This document shows, one piece after another, positions 15,987 to 26,640 of a stretch of 64,000 nucleotides of DNA. Numbering within the stretch: the first letter of the stretch is position 1; every line of letters begins with the position of its first letter. The stretch covers positions 1 through 64,000 of the forward strand of contig CAYMCZ010000009.1 in the NCBI GenBank assembly GCA_964389285.1, read 5' to 3'. The notes under the pieces are model-generated. The model was not told the DNA's origin, made no database searches, and saw only the letters and a list, made by a program, of their open reading frames with translations. The translations under genes were made by a program, and so were the position numbers. Source of the stretch: Alectryocaccobium sp964389285. Lineage in GTDB: Bacteria > Bacillota > Clostridia > Lachnospirales > Lachnospiraceae.

Positions 15987-18701
15987 ATGCGTTATTTATC
16001 AGCTTTTTTCAGAAGACATCCCCTCTTGCTTCTGATCATTACCGTTATAATAACGGCCGTAATCATCTATCATAAATACATTTTCTGCGGGTATGTGTTT
16101 TTATTTGATGATATAGGCAGCGATACGAAACAGCAGTATATTATGCAATATAATGCCGTTGTTAATCACATAAGAACAGGGAACTTTTCTTTATGGGATT
16201 TGACAAACGGATTCGGCACAAGCCTTTATAATACCAATCTTTTTAATCCGCTTATCTGGATACTGTATCTGGGCGGGTTAATCGCTTCACCCTCGGCTAT
16301 GGCCGGGATGCTCATATATGTGCATATATTTGCAATCGTATGCGCCGCAGCCGCCGCGTGGTGGTTTTTATCGGTATTTGATTTTTTAAACAAAGCGAAA
16401 CTGACGGCAGCGTATCTGTATGCCTTTAACGGTTTTATCACCGTATGGGGCCAGCACTACGCCTTCACCATAATCATGATTTGCCTGCCGATCCTTCTTA
16501 TGACACTTGAAAAAGCGCTCCGAAAGCAGCGCTTTTCGCCGTCTCTTGCGCTTATATGCGGCCTGATGATTCTTTGTACATATTATTTTTCATTTATGTC
16601 GCTTATTATCGCCGCTTTATACGCGATCCTGCGCCTTTGGTCGCTCCGTCCGGGCGGCGTGAAAAAATATTTTACAGTTCTTTTAAAACAGGCGGCGGCA
16701 GTCAGTATCGGCATCGGTATCGGTTCGGTTAATCTTCTGCCTTCCTATGCTCTGGTAGCTAATGTTACTTCCAGAATATCCTCTTCGGCTACGCTTTTGG
16801 CTAAGATTTCGGATGCAATGTCTCTTTGGCCCAAAGCCTATTATAAAACGCTTGCGATAAGGTTCCTTTCATCAGGGCTGCAGGGCAACTCATCTGCCGC
16901 ACCTTATACGGGTTATTCCAATTTTTATGAAGCTCCAAACGTATTTTTCACAAGCCTTATTGTTATTCTGCTGATACAGTTTGTAATATTTCTTATTATA
17001 AAAAAATATGATATACGCCTGAAGGTTGTTTCCGTTCTGGCTTTGTTAATCGGCGCTTTTATGATATGCGTGCCCGCCGGCAGTCTGCCGTTTAACTTTT
17101 TCACGAGCACCTTTTCAAGGCATACTTTTTTACTGATGCCTTTCTTTGCGCTCGTGACGGCCTTTATGCTGGATCGTCTTCTGAAAGAATGGTTTTTCAG
17201 CATAATGGGAGGAGTCGCCGCAGGCGTTATCTGTCTTTATATTTATGGCATTGCATTCATAACATCTACAGCAAATTATACCAGATTATTTGCTGCAGTA
17301 CTCTCCGTCTCCACAGTGGCACTGATTATTCTTATTATCATGATTGTCAGAGGCCCCATAAAATACAAAAAGCATTATTATTTATTTATATGTTTAATAC
17401 TCGCCGCACAGGTCGGAATAGACGGATTTTCCGCTGTTTACGGCAGAGAATGCGTGACACGGGACAGCTATTATTTTACGGAGTTATACGGAATCGATTA
17501 TGCGAAGCTTCAGTATTATCTTTATCAAAATGATTCGGAGCTTTACAGGCTTGAAAAAGATTATACCATAGGTTCTAAATGCATGGACGCACTTGCGCAG
17601 GACTATCATGGCATAAGCACATATAACTCAACTATGAATTCAAATTTACAGGAGTTTATCGAAAAGCTGCTTCCGGAACTTCAGTACGTAAACGGATCTC
17701 ATATTTCGTTTATTCAGGCTGCGGATAAAGCGGATTTGCATAATCTTTTCGGAATTAAATACATTATTACAAAAAACAGTGAAATTCCGTACGAAAACTA
17801 TGCTCCGGAGGAACGTTTCGGGGATATTTATCTGTACCGCAACACCGCATGGGAAGGTTTTGCTTCTTTTTATACCGATACCGTTTCTTATGACGAATAC
17901 GAAGAAGCCGCTGCCAAAGGAGAGAACATAAATGTTTCCGAGCTGCTTGCGGACGCTCTGCTGATCCCTGAATCCACTGGAACGCTCGAATTATCCGATT
18001 ACGAAAAACATGATACGGACGAATACTATTTTGATGACAAAACCCTACCTAAAAGCGTAAAAAACAACGATAACGGAACCTATACATGGACAAGTAATGA
18101 CATGACAGAAATACCCCTTAACAAACCCGTATCTTCCGGCAAAGAAAATATATCCGTATCATTTACGCTGAGTTCGGATGTACCCATGGACGTAAATGTG
18201 TATTATGACATGCGCAGAGCACCTCATATAGCGACCGTCAGTCCGACGACGCCCGGAAAAATAAATATCGATCTGCCCGACGGCACAACGTCGATTTATC
18301 TTTCGTTTCTGACCGATAATATACCTGTCCTTATATCGGATATCAGGTTTATGACTTCGATGGATACGCATCATGTTCAGAATACCGAAGTCAAGATTGC
18401 GGACACCGGAAATGACGGCAGTTTTACCGCGGAAGTAAATGCCCGCAAGGACGGATACCTTTTCATTCCGATTCCGTACGAAGACGGATGGAAATTTGAA
18501 GCAGATAATTCTGCCGTAGTGCCTGTTAAAGCAGACTACGGATTTACCGCGATACCGTTAAAAAAAGGTGAACACACTGTCGTATTTAGATACGAACAGC
18601 CTTATTTTGTGCTCTCGCTCTGCTGCACTGCCGCTTCGACAGGATTGCTCATAATACTTTTTATTGTATGCCGGCGGCGCGAAAAACGTGCAAAATCTTA
18701 A
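15987..18701 (+). CDS. YfhO-family integral membrane protein (GT-C-like)
   Basis: This is a large membrane protein of the YfhO family, a group with a glycosyltransferase-C-like layout. Relatives such as Bacillus YfhO and Listeria YfhO/GtlB take part in glycosylation of teichoic acids. The protein is 904 residues, with about 12-13 membrane helices in residues 12-480. An extracytoplasmic region (about 485-870) has a beta-rich character, and a final helix and basic tail end it. The early loop after the first helix contains FLFDDIGSDTKQQYI, an acidic motif at the position where GT-C enzymes carry catalytic aspartates. GAAAGGG precedes the ATG. It is monocistronic and its end overlaps the convergent comF end by four bases. 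The substrate cannot be deduced. Confidence 0.88.
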   Translation: MRYLSAFFRRHPLLLLIITVIITAVIIYHKYIFCGYVFLFDDIGSDTKQQYIMQYNAVVNHIRTGNFSLWDLTNGFGTSLYNTNLFNPLIWILYLGGLIASPSAMAGMLIYVHIFAIVCAAAAAWWFLSVFDFLNKAKLTAAYLYAFNGFITVWGQHYAFTIIMICLPILLMTLEKALRKQRFSPSLALICGLMILCTYYFSFMSLIIAALYAILRLWSLRPGGVKKYFTVLLKQAAAVSIGIGIGSVNLLPSYALVANVTSRISSSATLLAKISDAMSLWPKAYYKTLAIRFLSSGLQGNSSAAPYTGYSNFYEAPNVFFTSLIVILLIQFVIFLIIKKYDIRLKVVSVLALLIGAFMICVPAGSLPFNFFTSTFSRHTFLLMPFFALVTAFMLDRLLKEWFFSIMGGVAAGVICLYIYGIAFITSTANYTRLFAAVLSVSTVALIILIIMIVRGPIKYKKHYYLFICLILAAQVGIDGFSAVYGRECVTRDSYYFTELYGIDYAKLQYYLYQNDSELYRLEKDYTIGSKCMDALAQDYHGISTYNSTMNSNLQEFIEKLLPELQYVNGSHISFIQAADKADLHNLFGIKYIITKNSEIPYENYAPEERFGDIYLYRNTAWEGFASFYTDTVSYDEYEEAAAKGENINVSELLADALLIPESTGTLELSDYEKHDTDEYYFDDKTLPKSVKNNDNGTYTWTSNDMTEIPLNKPVSSGKENISVSFTLSSDVPMDVNVYYDMRRAPHIATVSPTTPGKINIDLPDGTTSIYLSFLTDNIPVLISDIRFMTSMDTHHVQNTEVKIADTGNDGSFTAEVNARKDGYLFIPIPYEDGWKFEADNSAVVPVKADYGFTAIPLKKGEHTVVFRYEQPYFVLSLCCTAASTGLLIILFIVCRRREKRAKS

Positions 18702-19401
18702 TTTGCGATCGTTGCCACATAAACCTTTTCGGCGCCGTTTTCTTTTAAAACGGCAGCTATTGCGTCAGCTGTATTTCCGGTCGTAAAAATATCATCCACT
18801 ATCAAAACACGAGGCGGAACCTTTTGTGTACCGACGTACTTAAAGGCTTCCGCCAGATTTTTTCTGCGGGCGTTTTTGTCCAATTCTTTCTGCGCCTTTG
18901 TCTTTTTTGTTCTGATTACGAACTCTTCATTTGCGGGAATACCCGTAAGTAAACTGAGCGACCTCGCAATAAGCGCCGCCTGATTATATCCTCTTTTGTT
19001 TAGCCTGTCCTTATGAATAGGAACCGGTATTATAATCAGCGGTTTCCACGCTTTTATACGGCTTTTTCCGAAATGCCTGATGGATGCCGCGAAAAAATCC
19101 GCGTATTCGGGACGGTTGCCGTACTTGAAACGCATGAGTGCTTCTTTAATATTTCCCGTATAGGCAAACGGAGAAAATGCCGCGTCAAAACAAAATCTTT
19201 CCGAAACACATCCGGACAAATTTCTTCAGTAAATGATTTTAAAACCCTGCCGCATACAATACATGTATCAGATGAAATAAAACGTACGTCGGGAATGCAT
19301 TTTTCATGGACGTATCTTTCGCCTTTGTTTAAAATGCCGTCACATATTACGCATCTGGAGGGATAAATTAAGCCGAGGAAATCGTTAATTGCTTTTTTCA
19401 A
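18698..19401 (-). pseudogene. comF: comF-like gene with a one-base frameshift
   Basis: ComF proteins have an N-terminal zinc-finger region and a phosphoribosyltransferase-like domain and act in DNA uptake or related processes. The first part starts at TTG 19401 (GGAG seven bases upstream) and encodes a ribbon with C17-V-I-C20 and CIVCG, up to EEICPD. The second part is in another frame: it begins VSERFCFDAAFSPFAYTG and continues to the PRPP-type motif VLIVDDIFTTGNT and the end. One extra T near 19,209-19,210 would join the frames as CPDCVSERF and restore the expected fourth cysteine. So a single base is missing, either by mutation or by sequencing error. It closes the lepA-hemW-uvrA-mreB-recD2 run. 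Confidence 0.85.
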
Positions 19402-19423
19402 AAAAGCTCCTTTTCTCCCCGAC

Positions 19424-21652
19424 TTAAATATTAATGCTGACTTCTCTTATCCTTTTGGCAAGAGTTGTATAGCGTTCATCTTTGGATTTGTTTTCTATCA
19501 TTTCATGAAACGTGTCGATATCGCCTGTTAATATAACGCAGTTTTTTGCTCTTGTAACTGCCGTATACAGAAGGTTTCGCGTTAACAGTTTCGGCGGTCC
19601 CGACAAAATGGGAATAACCACGGCGGGATATTCACTGCCCTGCGACTTATGTACGGTCATCGCATAGGCCAGTTCCAGCTCATCCAATTGTTTAAAACCG
19701 TATACAACCCGTCTTCCGTCGTCAAATTCGACGGTAAGAGTTTCAAGAAAAGTATTTATATCTTTAATGACGCCCAGATCACCGTTAAAGATTCCTTTTC
19801 CGTTTTGAATGACTATATTGTATTTTCCGAGTATTTCCCATTCGAGTTCGTAATTGTTTTTTATTTGCATAACTTTATCGCCTTCGCGAAAAAGTATGCT
19901 TCTGTGCTCGTATTCCGCTTTGTCCGGATCCGGAGGATTGGTATATTTTTGCAGTATACCATTCAGAGATTCAACCCCCAAAGGTCCTTTTCGCGTTGGT
20001 GTGAGCACTTGTATCTCCCTGCTGTCCACATTCAGCATTTCCGGAAGTTTGGAGTCAACGAGAGTAACGACTACTTTCTGGATCACCCTCACATCGTGTC
20101 TGCGCAAAAAGAAGAAATCTTTGCTTTTATTATCCGGGGTGATCTGCTCTCCTGCATTTATTTTATGGGCGTTTACAACGATATCGCTTGATGCCGCCTG
20201 TCTGAAAATCCTCGTCAGCTTTATGACTTCAAAAGCCTCCGAACTGATCATATCATATAAAATCCTGCCCGGCCCTACGCTGGGAAGCTGATTTACGTCT
20301 CCTACGAAAATGATTCTCGTCCCCGCAAGCGTCGCGCTAAGCAGGGCGTGCATAATAAAAATATCTATCATAGAACTTTCATCTATGATAATGACATCCG
20401 CTTCAAGCGGGTTTTCCTTGTTCCTGTTGAATAATGCCCTGCCGGATTCTTCGGAATTCACAAAGATTTCAAGCATTCTGTGAATGGTGGACGCTTCATG
20501 ACCGGTCGCCTCCTGCATTCGTTTCGCTGCCCTGCCTGTGGGAGCACCGAGCAGAATCTCCATATCTTTAGCTTCAAAGCATTTAAGAATGGTGTTTATT
20601 ATAGTGGTTTTGCCTGTACCCGGCCCGCCCGTAAGGATAAAAATACCGTTTGAAGCAGCCGCCTGAACCGCTTTTTTTTGAAGTTCATCTAAAACAATAC
20701 CGTCTTCTTTTTGGATGCTTTTAATCATGCTGTCGATAAAATCGTCATCCTGTCTGTATGATACATTCAGTTTGTCCAGCATTACGGCAATGTCCAGCTC
20801 CATATAATACGCTTTTGAAGTATAGGCGATTGGATCTTCCTCATCCCGCTGTCTTTTGATGATGATCTTTTTTTCAAGCATAAGATCCGTCAGCGGTTTA
20901 TCTAAGTTTTCTACGTCTGTATCTAAAAGCGCGGCTGTCCGTTCAAGCAGCTCGTTTTTAGGCAGATAAATATTTCCTTCGTTTAGGGCTGAGTTTAATG
21001 CATAAAGCAGTCCGCTCTGCAGTCTGAAAGGCGAATCTTTCCTGATGCCGGATTGCAATGCTATCGAATCAGCGGTTTTGAAGCCGATACCATCGATATC
21101 TTCTGCCAGTTTATAAGGATTTTCCTGAAGTATCGTATAGAAATCACCATTATATTTCTGATGGATTTTTAAACTCAAAGTCAGTGATATGCCATACCGG
21201 GCCAGAAAAATCATATCGTTCTGGAGCTGGTTTTTTTCTATCATCTGCCGTGATATTTCCATGGCTTTGCGTACGCTTATGCCTTTTATTTCGGCAAGTC
21301 TTTCCGGTTCCTCGTTAATTATGCGTATCGAATCGTCACCGAATTTTTTAACTATACGCTCCGCAAGCACGGCTCCCACTCCGCGCAGTGCCCCGCTTCC
21401 CAGATAGCGTCTTATGGCTAAAACATCCTGAGGGATCCTGACGGAATACTCTTCGATTTTAAACTGTCTGCCGTAAATATTATGATGCACATAATCTCCT
21501 GTAAGTTCGAGATACTCGCCTTCATTGACAGAAGCAATATTTCCGACGCAGCATATATTTTCGGCGTCTGATTCCAGCTCGAATACGGTATATCCGTTTT
21601 CTTCATTTCGGAATATAACAGACAGAACAAAGCCGTTGATAGATTTAGTCAT
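19424..21652 (-). CDS. recD2: RecD2-type ATP-dependent DNA helicase
   Basis: RecD2 is a superfamily 1B 5'-3' helicase found without RecBC partners and involved in replication fork and repair processes. The protein is 742 residues. An N-terminal extension with an OB-like segment and helix-hairpin-helix repeats (about 1-200) is typical of the D2 type. It is followed by a helicase core with Walker A GGPGTGKTT, motif II IIDESSM and the late motif LAYAMTVHKSQGSE. The ATG start overlaps the mreB stop by eight bases. It is followed by comF after 22 bases. Identification is firm. Confidence 0.93.
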   Translation of the reverse strand: MTKSINGFVLSVIFRNEENGYTVFELESDAENICCVGNIASVNEGEYLELTGDYVHHNIYGRQFKIEEYSVRIPQDVLAIRRYLGSGALRGVGAVLAERIVKKFGDDSIRIINEEPERLAEIKGISVRKAMEISRQMIEKNQLQNDMIFLARYGISLTLSLKIHQKYNGDFYTILQENPYKLAEDIDGIGFKTADSIALQSGIRKDSPFRLQSGLLYALNSALNEGNIYLPKNELLERTAALLDTDVENLDKPLTDLMLEKKIIIKRQRDEEDPIAYTSKAYYMELDIAVMLDKLNVSYRQDDDFIDSMIKSIQKEDGIVLDELQKKAVQAAASNGIFILTGGPGTGKTTIINTILKCFEAKDMEILLGAPTGRAAKRMQEATGHEASTIHRMLEIFVNSEESGRALFNRNKENPLEADVIIIDESSMIDIFIMHALLSATLAGTRIIFVGDVNQLPSVGPGRILYDMISSEAFEVIKLTRIFRQAASSDIVVNAHKINAGEQITPDNKSKDFFFLRRHDVRVIQKVVVTLVDSKLPEMLNVDSREIQVLTPTRKGPLGVESLNGILQKYTNPPDPDKAEYEHRSILFREGDKVMQIKNNYELEWEILGKYNIVIQNGKGIFNGDLGVIKDINTFLETLTVEFDDGRRVVYGFKQLDELELAYAMTVHKSQGSEYPAVVIPILSGPPKLLTRNLLYTAVTRAKNCVILTGDIDTFHEMIENKSKDERYTTLAKRIREVSINI

Positions 21653-22634
21653 ATTTGCTCATCACTTCCAGATATTTTACGGCGCCGAGGGCTACCACGC
21701 TTTCAGGAGAGTCAACGGTATAGGCATCGATACCAGTCTTTTCTCTGATTATGTCATCCAACCCTTTAAGTCTTGCGCCGCCTCCCGCGATCATTATGCC
21801 TCTGCGGGAGATATCGTTTGCAATTTCGGGGGTTGTCTGTTCCAGCTCCGAACAAACGGCATCGGCTATCCTGTTTGCCACGGCGGCCAGTGCATCTACT
21901 ATCTCGTCTGTATTTAAAACAACCCTGCTCGGAAGTCCCGTAAATATATTGCGCCCTTTTACTTCTATGGTATTTTCGACAAGGCCTCTTTTGGCAGCTC
22001 CGATCTTGATCTTTATCGCTTCCGCGCTTTGCTCGCCTATAAAAAGAAGATGTGTTTTTCTCAGATAGCGTATGATGCTTTCGGTAAATTGATTTCCGGC
22101 GTATTTTATACATACGGATTTGGAAATACCGCCGGCAGCGACAATAGCTATGTCGGTAACCCCGCCGCCTATGTCTATTATCATATTTCCTTCCGGTCTG
22201 GTTATATCAATTCCGGCGCCCAACCCTGCCGCAAGAGCCTCGGGAACTATGATTACTTCTCTGGCTCCCGCCTGAAAAGTCGCTTCGCGAATAGCTCTTC
22301 TTTCGACTTCTGTTACATTGTTTGGTACGCCGATAACTATACGCGGCTTGAAAAAGCCCCGTCTGCCCATAGCTTTCCGTATAAAATATGTCAGCATCTG
22401 CTCGGTCATAATATAATCCGATATTACGCCTTCTTTTATGGGACGTATTCCGGCTATATTTCCGGGCGTACGGCCAATCATCTGACGGGCTTCCTCACCG
22501 AAAGCTTTTATTCTTTCGGAGTCCCTGTCATATGCCAGTACGGCGGGTTCGCGCAGGACTATTCCTTTTCCTTTTATGTAGATCACGATATTGGATGTAC
22601 CAAGATCAATTCCTATATCCAATGCGTATGACAT
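21645..22634 (-). CDS. mreB: Rod-shape protein MreB/Mbl (actin homologue)
   Basis: This bacterial actin homologue organises lateral wall synthesis at the membrane. The protein is 329 residues, the usual length. It has the phosphate-1 motif IDLGTSNIVIY near residue 9, the phosphate-2 motif MIIDIGGGVTDIAIV, and the adenosine motif MIAGGGARLKGL. Its start abuts the uvrA stop, and its end overlaps recD2. No mreC, mreD or rodA follows, so this is an isolated mreB/mbl paralogue. Which paralogue (MreB, Mbl or MreBH) cannot be decided from the sequence alone. Presence of the gene suggests a rod-shaped cell. Confidence 0.93.
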   Translation of the reverse strand: MSYALDIGIDLGTSNIVIYIKGKGIVLREPAVLAYDRDSERIKAFGEEARQMIGRTPGNIAGIRPIKEGVISDYIMTEQMLTYFIRKAMGRRGFFKPRIVIGVPNNVTEVERRAIREATFQAGAREVIIVPEALAAGLGAGIDITRPEGNMIIDIGGGVTDIAIVAAGGISKSVCIKYAGNQFTESIIRYLRKTHLLFIGEQSAEAIKIKIGAAKRGLVENTIEVKGRNIFTGLPSRVVLNTDEIVDALAAVANRIADAVCSELEQTTPEIANDISRRGIMIAGGGARLKGLDDIIREKTGIDAYTVDSPESVVALGAVKYLEVMSKYD

Positions 22635-25478
22635 TTATACGGCACCTTTCTCAATTATTTCTTTAATGTATTTCGCGGTATGTGATTCGGGATTTGATGC
22701 GATCTCCTCCGGAGTGCCGGCTGCAATAAGCATGCCTCCCGCGTCACCGCCTTCGGGCCCCATGTCAATAATATAATCCGCGGATTTGATAACATCAAGA
22801 TTATGTTCGATAACTATGACGGTATTTCCGGCATCCGCAAGTCTCTTAAGTATATCGATCAGTTTATGCACGTCGGCAAAATGAAGTCCTGTGGTCGGCT
22901 CGTCGAGAATATACACTGTTTTTCCCGTTCCTTTTTTGGAAAGCTCCGAAGCCAGTTTAACCCTCTGGGCTTCTCCGCCTGATAAAGTGGTGGAAGGCTG
23001 CCCCAGTCTGATATACGAAAGGCCGACATCGTTTAATGCCTGAAGCTTTCGTTTGACAGAGGGTATTGAATCAAAAAATCCCAATGCTTCTTCGGTGGTC
23101 ATGTTCAGAACTTCACTGATGTTTTTGCCCTTATATCGAACATCCAGAGTTTCTCTGTTATATCTTTTTCCTTTGCAGACTTCACACGGAACATATACGT
23201 CAGGGAGAAAATGCATTTCAATCCTGACTATCCCGTCGCCTTTGCACGCTTCGCATCTGCCGCCTTTTACGTTAAAGCTGAAGCGGCCTTTTTTATATCC
23301 TCTTGCCTTTGAATCGGAGGTTGCGGCAAAGAGATCCCTTATAAAATCAAATACTCCGGTATATGTCGCCGGATTTGATCTCGGAGTTCTTCCGATGGGC
23401 GACTGGTCTATGTTAATTACCTTGTCAAATTGTTCGATGCCTTCGATGGATTTGTGTTTTCCGGGAATTACCTTTGCTTTATTTAATACACGTGCCAGTT
23501 TTTTATATAGTATTTCATTTACGAGAGAGCTTTTGCCCGAACCCGAAACGCCCGTAACACAGGTAAAAACTCCGGCCGGAAATGAAACGTCTATGTTTTT
23601 AAGGTTGTTTTCAGAGGCTCCTTTTACGGTCAGCCAACCTTTAGGCTTAAGTCTTTTATCCGGCATTTTTATCTTAAGACGACCTGAAAGATACATCCCC
23701 GTTACGGATTTTTCACACGCTTCTATTTCCTCTGACGTACCCATAGCCACAAGTTCTCCGCCGTGCTCTCCTGCTCCCGGGCCTATATCGACTATGCAGT
23801 CCGCGCTTCTCATGGTTTCCTCGTCATGTTCGACTACTATGAGAGTGTTTCCGAGATCTCTTAAGTTTTTAAGGGAATTCAGGAGCATCCGGTTGTCCCT
23901 CTGATGGAGCCCTATACTGGGTTCGTCCAAAATATACGCAACACCTACAAGCCCCGAACCTATCTGAGTGGCAAGACGGATTCTCTGCGCCTCTCCTCCC
24001 GATAAAGATCCCGTGTTTCTGGATAACGTAAGATACCCCAGGCCCACATCGTTAAGAAAATTGATTCTGGCTTTGATCTCTTTTATTATCATGGAACCGA
24101 TCAGCGACTGCTGCTGCGTCAGTTTCAGTCCGTCAAAAAATCTGATGGTATTTACGACTGAAAGCTCGGTAAGTTCATATATGTTTTTATCGGCTATGGT
24201 AACGGCCAGCGCGTTTTCTTTAAGACGCTGCCCGTTGCATGCGGGACAGGGCGTAAATTCCATAAAGGTTTCATATTCGGCCTTGGAATTTTCCGAAAAG
24301 GTTTCTTTATAGCGTCTTTCGACGTTTTTAATAAGGCCTTCAAAAACTATATCATATTCGCCCCTGCCGCGCTGACTTTGATAATATACCTTGACCGCCT
24401 CCCCGTTTGTCCCGTACATGATAATATCATGTATTTTACGGGGATAACTTTCAAAAGGTTCGGAGAGTGAAAACCCGTAATTTTCGGCAAGAGCCTCCAG
24501 GACACATCTTGTAAAACTGCCTTTTGTCGTACTTGACTGCCATCCCGGAACGATTATAGCCCCCTCATCTATGGATAACGACGGATCCGGTATCATAAGC
24601 TGTTCGGAAAATTCCATTTTATATCCGAGTCCGAAACATTCCGGACATGCTCCGAAAGGATTATTAAATGAAAATGTTCTCGGCTCAATCTCGTCTATGC
24701 TTATATCACAGTCAGGACATGAAAAATTCTGGCTGAAACTTAAAATGCTGCCATCCATGGTATCCACAAGTAAAAGCCCATTGGCAAGGCCCAGTACGTT
24801 TTCAACGGAATCCGTAAGCCTTTTTTCAATTCCGGGTTTTATTACAAGCCGGTCAACAATTATTTCGATATTATGCTTGATATTTTTATCCAGCTCAATT
24901 TTTTCGGAAAGCTCATACCTGTTTCCGTCTATCATGACTCTTACATATCCGCTTTTTGAAGCCTGTTCAAGCACTTTTTCATGACGGCCCTTTTTTCCTC
25001 TTACGACCGGCGCAAGCAGCATTATCTTAGTACCTTCGGCCAGATCCATGATCCTGTCCACGATCTGATCAACGCTTTGCCGTCTTATTTCCCTGCCGCA
25101 TTTCGGACAATGCACTATGCCGATTCTGGCATAAAGAAGCCTGTAATAATCATATATTTCGGTAACGGTACCCACTGTCGATCTCGGGTTTCTGTTTGTG
25201 CCTTTCTGATCGATGGCTATAGCCGGAGGAAGCCCGTCTATGCTTTCTACTCTGGGTTTTTCCATCTGTCCCAAAAACTGACGCGCATAGGATGAGAGGC
25301 TTTCCATGTATCTTCTCTGTCCTTCCGCATATATGGTATCAAACGCCAAAGAGCTTTTACCGGAGCCCGAAAGGCCGGTAAGCACTACCATCTTGTTGCG
25401 TGGCAAATCGATATCTATGTTCTTCAGATTGTTTTCCGAAGCTCCCCGTATTCGTATAAAAGGATTGATTTCAGACAT
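22635..25478 (-). CDS. uvrA: UvrABC system protein A
   Basis: UvrA is the damage-recognition ATPase of nucleotide excision repair. The protein is 947 residues, standard for the family. It carries two ABC modules: Walker A GLSGSGKSS near residue 34, a second GVSGSGKSS near residue 635, and two LSGGEAQR signatures. Zinc-binding cysteine pairs are visible (CPKCGRE, CPDC, CPAC and CEACKGDG/CEVCKGKR). The ATG start has GGGAG upstream. It lies between hemW and mreB without uvrB or uvrC nearby, which is common in some Clostridia. Confidence 0.98.
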   Translation of the reverse strand: MSEINPFIRIRGASENNLKNIDIDLPRNKMVVLTGLSGSGKSSLAFDTIYAEGQRRYMESLSSYARQFLGQMEKPRVESIDGLPPAIAIDQKGTNRNPRSTVGTVTEIYDYYRLLYARIGIVHCPKCGREIRRQSVDQIVDRIMDLAEGTKIMLLAPVVRGKKGRHEKVLEQASKSGYVRVMIDGNRYELSEKIELDKNIKHNIEIIVDRLVIKPGIEKRLTDSVENVLGLANGLLLVDTMDGSILSFSQNFSCPDCDISIDEIEPRTFSFNNPFGACPECFGLGYKMEFSEQLMIPDPSLSIDEGAIIVPGWQSSTTKGSFTRCVLEALAENYGFSLSEPFESYPRKIHDIIMYGTNGEAVKVYYQSQRGRGEYDIVFEGLIKNVERRYKETFSENSKAEYETFMEFTPCPACNGQRLKENALAVTIADKNIYELTELSVVNTIRFFDGLKLTQQQSLIGSMIIKEIKARINFLNDVGLGYLTLSRNTGSLSGGEAQRIRLATQIGSGLVGVAYILDEPSIGLHQRDNRMLLNSLKNLRDLGNTLIVVEHDEETMRSADCIVDIGPGAGEHGGELVAMGTSEEIEACEKSVTGMYLSGRLKIKMPDKRLKPKGWLTVKGASENNLKNIDVSFPAGVFTCVTGVSGSGKSSLVNEILYKKLARVLNKAKVIPGKHKSIEGIEQFDKVINIDQSPIGRTPRSNPATYTGVFDFIRDLFAATSDSKARGYKKGRFSFNVKGGRCEACKGDGIVRIEMHFLPDVYVPCEVCKGKRYNRETLDVRYKGKNISEVLNMTTEEALGFFDSIPSVKRKLQALNDVGLSYIRLGQPSTTLSGGEAQRVKLASELSKKGTGKTVYILDEPTTGLHFADVHKLIDILKRLADAGNTVIVIEHNLDVIKSADYIIDMGPEGGDAGGMLIAAGTPEEIASNPESHTAKYIKEIIEKGAV

Positions 25479-25509
25479 TTATAACTCCCGAACCGGTTTA
25501 ATTGCCGGT

Positions 25510-26640
25510 TTAAATAAATTCAGACATTATACTGTTGGAAACAAAAAAATATTTTTCGGGAATCCGTATATAATCACCTTCCTGAATCAAAAACGATGAT
25601 TTTATCAGACGGCTCAGCCTGTTCCCGAAAAAATGATATATATCCGATCCGAATCTGTCATAAAATTCCTTAGCTGAAACACCTTTTGCGAGACGCAGCC
25701 CGAGTATCATAAATTCGTTTTCAAGCTCGTTTTTTACGCAGCAGATGTTTTCTTTTAATAAGTCGGGATTGCTGCAATTGCGCATATATTTAACCGGATC
25801 GGAAGTGTTTGCAAATCTGTGGGTTCCGGTAAATGATGCCGCCGCAAGTCCTAAGCCCAGATAAGGCGTCAGAGTCCAGTAACCCAGATTATGCCGGCAT
25901 TCTGCGCCGTTTTTTGCGTAATTCGATATTTCATATCTCTCAAAGCCGTATCTGCCGAGTATTTCGGCGGTGACATCATACATTTTTGCTGCGGTTTCAT
26001 CATCCGGAAGCTCAAGACTGTCCCGTATATCATAAAAGAGGGTCCCTTCTTCGATTTTAAGGGAATATGCGGAGATGTGGGAAACATCAAGCCTGCCCGC
26101 ATAATCAAGGGTCTGCTCCCATTCATAAAGCGTCTGTCCCGGCAGGGCAAACATTAAATCTATATTAATGTTGTTAAATCCCGCTGATTTTATGATTTCG
26201 TATGATTTCATAAAAATCTTAAAATCATGACATCTTTGAAGCTTTTTAAGATGATGGTCAAAAATACTCTGCGCGCCGAGACTTATCCGGTTTATTCCGG
26301 ATTCGATATATGTATGCGCTTTTTCTTCGGTGAGAGTACACGGATTTGTTTCTATGGTTATCTCCGCGTCGGGTCTTATATCGAATTCGTTTTTCAAAAG
26401 TTTCATAAGTCCGTTTATTCTTTCGGCCTTAAGGATTCCCGGAGTTCCGCCGCCTAAAAAAACAGACGAAGCTTTTCCCTGCAACTCCGAAGTTCTTGCG
26501 CGTATTTCATTTGACAATGCCTGTAAATAAGCCTCTTGTGCGCCTTCATCCGCCGGAAAAGAAACAAAATCACAGTATGCGCATTTTTTTTGACAAAACG
26601 GAATATGTATATAAATTTCAAAATCGTTATTTTTGCTCAT
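25510..26640 (-). CDS. hemW: Radical SAM protein HemW
   Basis: HemW-type proteins resemble coproporphyrinogen III dehydrogenase (HemN) but act in heme handling or insertion; many database names still say oxidase. The protein is 376 residues. The radical SAM cluster motif C16-x3-C20-x2-C23 is intact (CQKKCAYC). It is followed by LGGGTPGIL and the ETNPCT and RISLGAQS segments. Residues needed for true HemN activity cannot be confirmed. The start overlaps the lepA end by 14 bases, the very common lepA-hemW pairing. Confidence 0.92.
   Translation of the reverse strand: MSKNNDFEIYIHIPFCQKKCAYCDFVSFPADEGAQEAYLQALSNEIRARTSELQGKASSVFLGGGTPGILKAERINGLMKLLKNEFDIRPDAEITIETNPCTLTEEKAHTYIESGINRISLGAQSIFDHHLKKLQRCHDFKIFMKSYEIIKSAGFNNINIDLMFALPGQTLYEWEQTLDYAGRLDVSHISAYSLKIEEGTLFYDIRDSLELPDDETAAKMYDVTAEILGRYGFERYEISNYAKNGAECRHNLGYWTLTPYLGLGLAAASFTGTHRFANTSDPVKYMRNCSNPDLLKENICCVKNELENEFMILGLRLAKGVSAKEFYDRFGSDIYHFFGNRLSRLIKSSFLIQEGDYIRIPEKYFFVSNSIMSEFI

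Noticed and set aside
15987..18701. YfhO-family protein as a second oligosaccharyltransferase
   Set aside because: It has a GT-C-like layout and an acidic first loop, but no WWD signature, and its C-terminal part differs from STT3.
23053..23904. 283-codon open frame on the plus strand inside uvrA
   Set aside because: It is a mirror frame of a firmly identified gene, with no ribosome binding site and no recognisable motif.
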